From positions 62,001-126,000 of the forward strand of contig DAOUDW010000035.1 in assembly GCA_034430895.1 (NCBI GenBank): DNA of 64,000 bases, written 5' to 3'. The position numbers were made by a program, and so were the translations under genes. The notes under the pieces were generated by a model, which worked only from the letters and a program-made list of their open reading frames with translations, ran no database searches and was not told the DNA's origin. The stretch comes from WVZH01 sp034430895 (GTDB lineage: Bacteria; Chloroflexota; Anaerolineae; Anaerolineales; E44-bin32). Shown here piece by piece: positions 1 through 6,600 of the stretch. How positions within the stretch are numbered: the stretch's first letter is position 1; each line of letters opens with the position of its first letter.

Positions 1-18
1 CAGAAAAACATAGATCAA

Positions 19-100
19 GCGCTGGTGCTGGAACTGGCAGACAGGCATGGTTGAGGGCCATGTGCCGAAAGGCGTGCGGGTTCGACCCCCGCCCAGCGCA
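19..100 (+). tRNA. tRNA-Leu (anticodon GAG)
   Basis: The cloverleaf was folded by eye. The acceptor stem GCGCTGG (19-25) pairs with CCAGCGC (93-99), and the discriminator is A100. The anticodon stem CATGG/CCATG encloses loop TTGAGGG, giving anticodon GAG, which reads CUC and CUU leucine codons. A long variable arm built around GCCGAAAGGC identifies the class II (Leu-type) fold. The T arm is GCGGG-TTCGACC-CCCGC (76-92). The 3' CCA is not encoded, because A100 is followed by CTG. Confidence 0.93.
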
Positions 101-108
101 CTGATAGG

Positions 109-127
109 AGGGATGCGGAGCATCCCT
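109..127 (+). terminator. Probable terminator hairpin after tRNA-Leu
   Basis: AGGGATGC (109-116) pairs perfectly with GCATCCCT (120-127) around a GGA loop, and is followed by the T-rich stretch TTCTCTGTT. It lies 8 nt after the tRNA. It could also act on the minus-strand transporter operon ending at 135, although the T-tract favours the plus strand. Confidence 0.5.
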
Positions 128-134
128 TTCTCTG

Positions 135-872
135 TTAATAGAGAATTTGATCAAAGAAGGCTTTGGTCCTCGCTTCTTTGGGGTTGGAAAACAACACATC
201 CGTCGGACCTTCTTCGACGAGCTTGCCATCCGCCAAGAAAACCATTCGATCAGACGCAGCTTTTGCAAAACCCATTTCGTGTGAAACAACGACCATTGTC
301 ATTCCTTCTTGGGCCAGTACCATCATGACATCAAGTACTTCGCGAATCATCTCTGCGTCCAGTGCAGAGGTGGGTTCATCGAAGAGCATGATCTTGGGAT
401 TCATGGCGAGGGAGCGGGCAATGGCAACGCGTTGTTTTTGTCCTCCCGAAAGCTGATCGGGAAAGGAATCTGCTTTCTCTGGCAGACCGACGCGTTTAAG
501 TAAATTCATGGCGATTTCGCTTGCATCATCGCGTTTTCGCTTGCGGATCAATTCCTGTGCCAATGTGATGTTGTTGAGAACAGTGAGATGTGGAAAAAGA
601 TTGAACAACTGGAATACCATTCCCACTTCGGCTCGCAAGGTGTCCAGATCCGGTTTCGGGTCTGTAACATGGATGCCATCTACAATGATTTCACCTTCAT
701 CGACTGTCTCCAGCCGATTGATACATCGCAACATGGTAGATTTTCCGCCACCACTAGGTCCGAAGATGAAGACCACTTCGCCTTGATTAACATCGAGACT
801 TATGTTCGATAAGGCATCAACGTTCTTAAAGCTTTTCGATATGTTGCGAATTTCGATGATCTTTTCACTCAC
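135..872 (-). CDS. Polar amino-acid ABC transporter, ATP-binding protein (GlnQ/HisP family)
   Basis: This 245-residue cytoplasmic ATPase energises uptake of a polar amino acid. Visible motifs are Walker A GPSGGGKST (residues 38-46), the Q-loop region VFQLFNLFPH, the ABC signature LSGGQKQRV and Walker B IMLFDEPTSALD, with an H-loop in VVVSHEMGFA. The length is typical of stand-alone PAAT-family ATPases. It is the last gene of a three-gene operon, 38 bp after the permease. The true substrate cannot be read from the ATPase. Confidence 0.95.
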   Translation of the reverse strand: MSEKIIEIRNISKSFKNVDALSNISLDVNQGEVVFIFGPSGGGKSTMLRCINRLETVDEGEIIVDGIHVTDPKPDLDTLRAEVGMVFQLFNLFPHLTVLNNITLAQELIRKRKRDDASEIAMNLLKRVGLPEKADSFPDQLSGGQKQRVAIARSLAMNPKIMLFDEPTSALDAEMIREVLDVMMVLAQEGMTMVVVSHEMGFAKAASDRMVFLADGKLVEEGPTDVLFSNPKEARTKAFFDQILY

Positions 873-910
873 AATGTAAAGTTACTCCTTTGATCGTAAG
901 CAGAATGATG

Positions 911-1864
911 TCAATCGGTAAGTTGTTTCCGGGAAAGACCTGGCCATAACTTTCTGAAAAAGTTCCGAATAGAAGTCATTACTGATACGCCAGAGTGTAA
1001 TTGTCTTTCCAGAAGTTTTACCCCCATAGAGCCAAGCAAGGTCATGGAGAGGTAAAGGTACGTTACGGTATTCCAGGTTTCGAAAGTGCGAAACGTGCGT
1101 GAGCGATTCAATTTACCCAATTGAGTCAAGTCGCGCACCGCAAGGACTGAGATAAGCGATGAGTCTTTTATCATGGCAATGAGATCGTTGCCCAGCGGTG
1201 GCAAAATTACACGGATGGCTTGTGGCAAGATGACATGCCGCATGGCCTGGAGGTAACTCATTCCGAGCGATCGTGCGGCCTCCATTTGGCCGCGCTCAAT
1301 CGATTGGATCCCTGCTCTAAAGACTTCCGCTTCGTAGGCGCCGTAACCAAAAGCTAAACCAGCGATCGCGCGGGCAAGAGGATTGATTTGCGTGATATCC
1401 AGTGTGGATAGTGAAGTGCCCAGACCTTCGAGAAAAGAAAGCCAACTTGTCTCGAGGATAAATTTGCCAAGGCCATTCGCTCCATCAATAAAAAATGGCA
1501 CCAGCACGAAAGCAACGTAGATGATGATGACGATCATAGGGATGCCACGCACGACCTCGACGTAGAACGTAGCAATGTTATAAGTGATAGGATTGGTTGA
1601 GATACGTCCCATGCCCATGATCAAACCGACGACCAGGGCGATGGCGAAGGCAATTACACTGGCGGTCAGGGTTATTTGTAAACCCGGAGCGATGAACTCA
1701 AAAGCATCCTGATAATTCTCGTCCCTAAAAATCGAACGCACCAGTAAGATACCAAGAAAGAGCAGGAAAAGTGCCCACCACGGCAGATTTTTAAGGCGTG
1801 CTGTGACGGGCAGGATCCCAGGTTCTTGACGCTGCGTAGATGTGGTTTGGCTGGTTTCGGTCAA
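911..1864 (-). CDS. Polar amino-acid ABC transporter, permease protein
   Basis: This 317-residue integral membrane subunit belongs to the His/Glu/Gln/Arg permease family. A hydrophobic segment near residues 28-45 is followed by further membrane helices. The cytoplasmic coupling (EAA) loop reads EAARSLGMSYLQAMRHVILP. The protein is longer than the usual 220-residue GlnP-type permease because of an N-terminal tail of about 70 residues and a periplasmic insertion near residues 130-165. Only one permease gene is present, so a homodimeric channel is likely. It sits between the binding-protein and ATPase genes and is separated from the former by a strong hairpin. Confidence 0.92.
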   Translation of the reverse strand: MTETSQTTSTQRQEPGILPVTARLKNLPWWALFLLFLGILLVRSIFRDENYQDAFEFIAPGLQITLTASVIAFAIALVVGLIMGMGRISTNPITYNIATFYVEVVRGIPMIVIIIYVAFVLVPFFIDGANGLGKFILETSWLSFLEGLGTSLSTLDITQINPLARAIAGLAFGYGAYEAEVFRAGIQSIERGQMEAARSLGMSYLQAMRHVILPQAIRVILPPLGNDLIAMIKDSSLISVLAVRDLTQLGKLNRSRTFRTFETWNTVTYLYLSMTLLGSMGVKLLERQLHSGVSVMTSIRNFFRKLWPGLSRKQLTD

Positions 1865-1882
1865 GTATTTCCTCCTTCTATT

Positions 1883-1917
1883 AAAAAGGGGCCGCGGTTA
1901 CCCCGCGGCCCCTTTTT
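1883..1917 (-). terminator. Intra-operon rho-independent terminator
   Basis: A perfect 15-bp stem (1883-1897 with 1903-1917) has a 5-nt loop. The stem core is GGGGCCGCGG and its flanks are A5/T5. On the minus strand the hairpin is followed by TTTTTAATAG. It lies between the binding-protein stop (1932) and the permease start (1864). It should therefore stop most transcripts and let a minority read through, which would give an excess of binding protein over membrane subunits. Confidence 0.9.
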
Positions 1918-1931
1918 GTGGTTCGAAGTCT

Positions 1932-2726
1932 TTACTCTTGTCCCCAATATTTGTCGTAGAGTGTATCGAGGGTGCCATCGGCTTCAAGCATCTCGATCGC
2001 ATAATTGAAAGGTTCGACGAGATCGCTTCCCGTTGGGAAGACGAAACCGAGTTCTTCCGCACCGGTCACAGGTTCCGACAGCAGCATGATGTCATCCGGG
2101 TATTGATCGACAAATCCTCTGGCGGCTTCTTCGTCCATGATCACCGCGCCGACATCTCCGGACATGAGTGCTTGAATAGGCAGGTCGAAGGTATCATAGC
2201 TCTGAACGCGGTCTTCGCCGACCATTTCTATTGCTTTGGCTTCATTCGTTGTGCCGATCTGCGTGCCGACGATAACATCATTGGAGATCAGGCTGGCCTC
2301 ATCGACGATGGCTGTTTCGTCTGTGCGAACGACGATGTACTGTGCGATGACCATATAAGGGATGGAGAAATCCACAATTTCATCACGCTCGGCGTTGATG
2401 GTAACACCATCTGCAACCACGTCGTACTCGCCAGCGGCGGTGGCTTCAAAAATACCATCCCAGGCGGCTTCGACGTAAACCGGCGTGCAGTTGATCACTT
2501 CACAGATCGCATCGATGGCGTCGTAATCCCAGCCATCCGGCTCGTTGGTTTCCTCATCGATGTAGTTGAAGGGAGGGTAGGCGTTTTCAACGCCAACGCG
2601 GATTGTACGCCCGCCAAGGTCGTTGCCTTCTCCTCCTGTGGGGGCAGGCTCTGTAGTACTCGCCTTACATGCTCCGATCAATAAGCTGCCGATAAGAATT
2701 ATGCTAAAAAGGGTAAGTCGTTTCAT
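1932..2726 (-). CDS. Polar amino-acid ABC transporter, substrate-binding lipoprotein
   Basis: This 264-residue family-3 solute-binding protein starts with a lipoprotein signal: K-R, a hydrophobic core and lipobox IGAC near residues 17-20. The mature protein begins with a Thr/Pro/Gly-rich linker. The domain then shows typical SBP_bac_3 motifs: IRVGVENAYPPFNY, the WDYDAIDAICE helix, and the DVVADGVTI segment before a charged ERDEIVDFSIPY. It captures the amino acid outside the membrane for the permease and ATPase downstream. The start codon is preceded by the strong Shine-Dalgarno GAGGAGGAGAAG. This is the first gene of the operon. Confidence 0.94.
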   Translation of the reverse strand: MKRLTLFSIILIGSLLIGACKASTTEPAPTGGEGNDLGGRTIRVGVENAYPPFNYIDEETNEPDGWDYDAIDAICEVINCTPVYVEAAWDGIFEATAAGEYDVVADGVTINAERDEIVDFSIPYMVIAQYIVVRTDETAIVDEASLISNDVIVGTQIGTTNEAKAIEMVGEDRVQSYDTFDLPIQALMSGDVGAVIMDEEAARGFVDQYPDDIMLLSEPVTGAEELGFVFPTGSDLVEPFNYAIEMLEADGTLDTLYDKYWGQE

Positions 2727-2906
2727 TGTCTTCTCCTCCTCAAGAGAGAATCATTCTACGGCGAAATCGAATGGCGTTTCCGATTTCCTTCCTTACATTT
2801 TTACCACATTGTTCTACGGATACATGGGAATCATCTAAAATGAATCCAAGTGTGCGATATCAAGGATAGACGGACTCGCATAGAAAATCAAGTGTATTTA
2901 AATTTG

Positions 2907-3644
2907 CTAATTCGTGTCTTGCCATTCTTGAATACGAATGGCATCGGAATGCAGCGGCAGAAGTAAGCCAAATGAGACTGCGATAACGGAAGGTGATTCT
3001 GAAGTGTAGGCATGCTCGGGGATGAGATTAAATAGAGGTGTTAGATTGGGAGCTTCCCCCAATGTTTCCACGCGATCCGCAAGAGCGCGCAGCACTTTCC
3101 CTTGCGCCTCCAAAGAGATTAGGGGATCTTCGTAAAAAACCCGCAGCGCGCTGATCACTGTCGGGCCATCCATGAAGTTGCCGGTAAGCGTAATCCCTTC
3201 AAGATAATCGATCAGAGTCACAAATCCAACTTCATCCAAAACGAGAACGACATCGACTTCGACGTCGGCGGCCTTTTGGATGGCGTCGATGAAGCTGGCA
3301 TTCACACTGGAATCAGGCCCCCAGCCGAATAAATTCGATAGTGGAATGGAACTGGTGGATAATTGGAAGTTCGTCGGGAATCCTTGGAGCAGAACTTCTT
3401 TACTGGGAAACTGAAACGTGGCGAGCCACACGGATAGGAGCTGCGGTTCAGATTGATCGAGGCGATCAACGCCAACAATCAGGGCGTTTTTCTGACTGGT
3501 ATTGGATCCAGTGTCTGCTGGAGCAGCTTGTTCTTCTGGATCATTCGAGTTGGATAGATTTATAAGGACGCTTAAAGCTCCCACAACGAAACAGAAGATA
3601 GCAATGGAGAGAAGGGGGATGCGGGAAGACTCTTTTTTCATCAT
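2907..3644 (-). CDS. Membrane-anchored LytR-CpsA-Psr (LCP)-like protein, degenerate
   Basis: This 245-residue protein has one N-terminal membrane segment (about residues 9-28), an acidic/Thr-rich linker, then a globular domain. The strand NALIVGVDRLD, the following strand with KEVLLQGFP, and the segment VDVVLVLDEVGFVTLIDYLEG match the core strands of LCP domains, which attach anionic polymers to peptidoglycan. The LCP SIPRDT motif and its catalytic arginines are not visible; the equivalent place reads QGFPTNF. It may be a non-catalytic derivative. It lies 85 bp after the small gene at 3730-3933, so it may or may not belong to the upstream operon. The family call is by eye. Confidence 0.5.
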   Translation of the reverse strand: MMKKESSRIPLLSIAIFCFVVGALSVLINLSNSNDPEEQAAPADTGSNTSQKNALIVGVDRLDQSEPQLLSVWLATFQFPSKEVLLQGFPTNFQLSTSSIPLSNLFGWGPDSSVNASFIDAIQKAADVEVDVVLVLDEVGFVTLIDYLEGITLTGNFMDGPTVISALRVFYEDPLISLEAQGKVLRALADRVETLGEAPNLTPLFNLIPEHAYTSESPSVIAVSFGLLLPLHSDAIRIQEWQDTN

Positions 3645-3729
3645 GGACTCAAATTATGCGGTGCGGATACGACCACACAACCAGATTTTACTCTGGCTGC
3701 TATATTGCGGCAATCTGGAGAGTCCAAAC

Positions 3730-3933
3730 TCAGTAGAGTAGAGTGTGTAAAATCAGACTGGCAAATGCCTTACCTGCCAAGTAGGATATACATGCAGCGA
3801 TGATGTAAGGCGCGTAGGATAAGGGCTTGGAATATCCTGATTTCCAACGGATGATCCATCCCAGCGTGTTGGCCACGACTCGCCAGAATGCTAAACGGAC
3901 TTGGGTAATTGTGGTTTGATAGATTTCAGTCAT
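3730..3933 (-). CDS. Small membrane protein of unknown function
   Basis: This 67-residue protein has one clear membrane segment in the second half (from about residue 40, containing YIIAACISYLAG). A positively charged region containing WIIRWKSGY precedes it. No family was recognised. It begins one nucleotide after the stop of the 77-residue gene upstream, which strongly suggests translational coupling and membership of the ftsZ-like operon. A role at the membrane alongside the FtsZ homologue is possible but unsupported. Confidence 0.6.
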   Translation of the reverse strand: MTEIYQTTITQVRLAFWRVVANTLGWIIRWKSGYSKPLSYAPYIIAACISYLAGKAFASLILHTLLY

Positions 3934-3934
3934 G

Positions 3935-4168
3935 TTATTTTGATGTGCTCATACGAAGGATGCGACCCTTCTCGTCTGCGATCACACGAACGACGCGCTG
4001 CATCGTCTTGCCTCCGGGTAATGTGGCGCTGCCTTTATAAGTGATTTCGTATTTCTCGTCGTTATTCGAGTCGCAAGTTCGCTTCAAGCTTGGATGCACA
4101 CCCTCCATTTCCGGGAATTTACGGGTCACCTTTTTAGTCAACTTTGCAAGTATCGATTTATCCATCAT
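3935..4168 (-). CDS. Small conserved-looking protein of unknown function
   Basis: This 77-residue soluble, basic protein has a beta-rich pattern in the second half (EKYEITYKGSATLPGG, then MQRVVRVIADEKGRI). Cys32 is the only cysteine. It starts 6 bp after the ftsZ-like stop and ends 1 bp before the next gene, so it is part of the operon. No family was recognised. The compact strand pattern and the N-terminal helix LAKLTKKVTRKFPEM suggest a small folded adaptor rather than a random reading frame. Confidence 0.6.
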   Translation of the reverse strand: MMDKSILAKLTKKVTRKFPEMEGVHPSLKRTCDSNNDEKYEITYKGSATLPGGKTMQRVVRVIADEKGRILRMSTSK

Positions 4169-4174
4169 TTCGCC

Positions 4175-5257
4175 TCACCCGATCGATGCTCTCCGGCGTA
4201 AAAACGCGGGGAGATCCAGGTTGTCCTGGACGAGAATCCTCTGCGCTGAGGGGATTTCCTCCATGGCGAAGGTTTGTTCTGTGCCCGATACTCGTACAGG
4301 CCGGCCACCAATACCGGTCACGATCAAGATTACTTGCGCACGGCCGGACATCATGTCATCGGTCGATGCGCCGAGTATAAGGTCGCATTCCGGAGTCAGC
4401 GTCTGCCGTAGATCTTCCACGGCTTCGCCGATTTCATGCAGCGTCAGGTCGGATCCACCCGTGTAATGAACCAGAATGCCCGTGGCTTGCGAGATACTGT
4501 CAATTTCGAGCAGTGGATGGTTCATGGCCTGGTGTACCGCGTCTTTCGCTTTGTTCGGGCCTTCACTCAATCCAATCGCCATCAATGCGCCGCCACCGTT
4601 GAGGATCAATTGACGCACGTGGGCGAAATCGACGTTCATTAAACCTGGCCTCGTAATCAACTCTGCGATTCCCTGCACGCCCTGGCGTAAAACGTCATCC
4701 GCCAGACGGAAGGCAATTTCCAGGCTGATGTCTTGCGGTGCAATCTGTAAAAGTCGATCGTTCGGAACGGTAATTAATGTATGTGAGTGAGGTTGCAATT
4801 TCCGAACGCCTTCGAGTGCGTTTTGAGCTCGCCGTTTCATTTCGAAAGCGAAAGGCAGAGTAACGACCGAGACGATGACTGCGCCGATTTCCTTGGCGAT
4901 TTCTGCTGCTACAGGAGCTGCGCCGGTTCCAGTACCGCCACCCATGCCGGCGGTAATGAAGACCATGTCTGCGTCTTTGAGTACACTCGCGATTTCCTGG
5001 CTGCTTTCCATCGCTGCGGAAGCGCCGGTGCGCGGATCGCCACCAGCACCCAGGCCGCGTGTAATACGCGGGCCCAACTGAATGCGTGTCGGCGCCAGGC
5101 TAGAAGAAAGCGCCTGACGATCGGTGTTCGCGGCAATAAAATCGACATCCGATAAGCCCAATTGAATCATGCGATCAATTGCATTCGAGCCGCCGCCACC
5201 CAGTCCCATCACTTTAATGCTTACACGTCCGATGTTGTCCTGCTGTTCAGACATCAT
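4175..5257 (-). CDS. FtsZ-family tubulin-like GTPase with altered T7 loop
   Basis: This 360-residue protein is collinear with FtsZ: MGLGGGGSNAIDRM (T1), RGLGAGGDPRTG (T3), the tubulin signature GGGTGTG (residues 106-112), VPNDRLL, and a C-terminal LDLPAFLRRR tail like the partner-binding tail of FtsZ. The T7 loop normally reads NxDFAD and completes the catalytic site of the neighbouring subunit. Here it is N208-V-D210-F-A-H213, so the second Asp is His; the codon is CAC, checked on the DNA. Such a protein should bind GTP and could polymerise with impaired hydrolysis. The start overlaps the upstream stop (ATGA). The gene is not in a dcw cluster but at the end of the TPR/protease operon, so it may be a paralogue rather than the main division FtsZ. 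Confidence 0.9.
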   Translation of the reverse strand: MMSEQQDNIGRVSIKVMGLGGGGSNAIDRMIQLGLSDVDFIAANTDRQALSSSLAPTRIQLGPRITRGLGAGGDPRTGASAAMESSQEIASVLKDADMVFITAGMGGGTGTGAAPVAAEIAKEIGAVIVSVVTLPFAFEMKRRAQNALEGVRKLQPHSHTLITVPNDRLLQIAPQDISLEIAFRLADDVLRQGVQGIAELITRPGLMNVDFAHVRQLILNGGGALMAIGLSEGPNKAKDAVHQAMNHPLLEIDSISQATGILVHYTGGSDLTLHEIGEAVEDLRQTLTPECDLILGASTDDMMSGRAQVILIVTGIGGRPVRVSGTEQTFAMEEIPSAQRILVQDNLDLPAFLRRRASIG

Positions 5258-6546
5258 GAACCTCCGAGAGGTGAATATCGAATTGCTGTGTGTGGATAGG
5301 TCGATGCTGATGAGACAGAATTTCTATCTCCTGTTTGTTCCCCGGTTGAGATGCGATCCACCACACATCCTGCATCGATCAATTCCCGTTCCAGGGTTTG
5401 TGGAAATTCATCTTCTCTACCCACAAGGGTGACTTTTCGGGCCATGCGTGCTTCATTTTCCGAGAACCCCAGGATGGGTTTATGTGCCTGAATATAAGTC
5501 GCTAACTCTGCAGCGGCGAGAGGCAGCGCTTTGCTGTCTGGCAGCAGCAAGTAATGGTTTAACGTCTTTGCGGTCGATAAGGGGGGTGATTTTTCTTGAA
5601 AATGTAAAACCTTTTGGATCGCTTCGACGATTGGCGCAGGCTTGGTAGGGTCCGGATACCATGCCGCATTACATCCCGTGGTAGCAGGATCTGCGGTCAG
5701 GCAGTCGAAGGAGAAGTTAAGCACATACTCCGGCATAACCGCCAGCGCTCGTAGAATGCTTACATTTTGTTCGATCTGCGGTTGGCTGTAGCCATTTTCT
5801 GCAGCGGGATCAGGAATGGCGCCTCCAGCAACAACGAGCATTTGTGGAATACGCCCGATGACCTGATTGGCCAGATCTGCATACCATTCGAATGTACGAA
5901 ATCCGATCTGATCCTGGCAATTTGGCGGTGTGTAATATGGACGGGCTTCCGGCCATCGAGATTGGCCTCCACTGCCCCAATCGAGTGGTTTGTTATAAGT
6001 CCAGGCGTAAATGCCCAAGTGCAGGTCTTCGAGTAAATCCGATTTTCCGCGGCGGGAAAGGGCTTCGAATGCGCTTCGAAGGAAAGCGGTATCCCAATAA
6101 TCTCCGCCGGGCTCGAGAGGCGATAATACTGGTGTAAGACCGACGGATCGTTGGAATTCAAGAATTGGGACGGTGTGATCGAGAAAGCGTTCGATGATTC
6201 CATTACGATTCCACTCGGCATCCATCCAGGTGCGGCGCAGGTTGGGACGATCGAATACCATAACATAGTGAACGCCCCAGCGCGCATAACTTCTCAATAG
6301 TGGCTGCAAGCTGTTAGGATTCGACTCGCCCAGTGTGCCTCGAACCAAAACAATCGGCTCGATTCCGACTTCGAGTAAGCCAGTAAGGAAAGTCTCGGGT
6401 ATGGTCCGCTTGCTGGAAGCCACTAAGGTCAACCAACGAGTGCGGAGTGATTTGAGAATCGGCAACCAGATCCGCAGATCGTCTTGCGTGAAGTGCTGAT
6501 CATCGTGGCGATACACATAACCGAGTCGAGAGCTGGCAAGTGTCAT
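5254..6546 (-). CDS. Predicted TIM-barrel, glycosidase-like protein of unknown function
   Basis: This 430-residue protein has no signal peptide. The alternating strands and helices (RWLTLVAS, GIEPIVLVRG, WGVHYVMVFDRP, LTPVLSPLEPGGDYWD, DLHLGIYAWTYN, IPQMLVVAGGA) look like a (beta/alpha)8 barrel of the glycoside-hydrolase clan A type. Aromatic and acidic residues sit at strand ends. A C-terminal region after residue 340 has a second alpha/beta pattern. No family-specific acid/base or nucleophile could be assigned. It lies 54 bp after the protease gene and overlaps the ftsZ-like start by ATGA, so translation of the two is coupled. Confidence 0.6.
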   Translation of the reverse strand: MTLASSRLGYVYRHDDQHFTQDDLRIWLPILKSLRTRWLTLVASSKRTIPETFLTGLLEVGIEPIVLVRGTLGESNPNSLQPLLRSYARWGVHYVMVFDRPNLRRTWMDAEWNRNGIIERFLDHTVPILEFQRSVGLTPVLSPLEPGGDYWDTAFLRSAFEALSRRGKSDLLEDLHLGIYAWTYNKPLDWGSGGQSRWPEARPYYTPPNCQDQIGFRTFEWYADLANQVIGRIPQMLVVAGGAIPDPAAENGYSQPQIEQNVSILRALAVMPEYVLNFSFDCLTADPATTGCNAAWYPDPTKPAPIVEAIQKVLHFQEKSPPLSTAKTLNHYLLLPDSKALPLAAAELATYIQAHKPILGFSENEARMARKVTLVGREDEFPQTLERELIDAGCVVDRISTGEQTGDRNSVSSASTYPHTAIRYSPLGGS

Positions 6547-6600
6547 TGTGTTTGAGCTCCTCCGTGATGTGTATTGTGCAAGATTTATGCCCGATCGTTT

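Noticed and set aside
1842..2684. 280-residue open frame on the plus strand
   Set aside because: It lies antisense to the amino-acid-binding protein gene, which has a lipobox, a Shine-Dalgarno and family motifs. It is a shadow frame.
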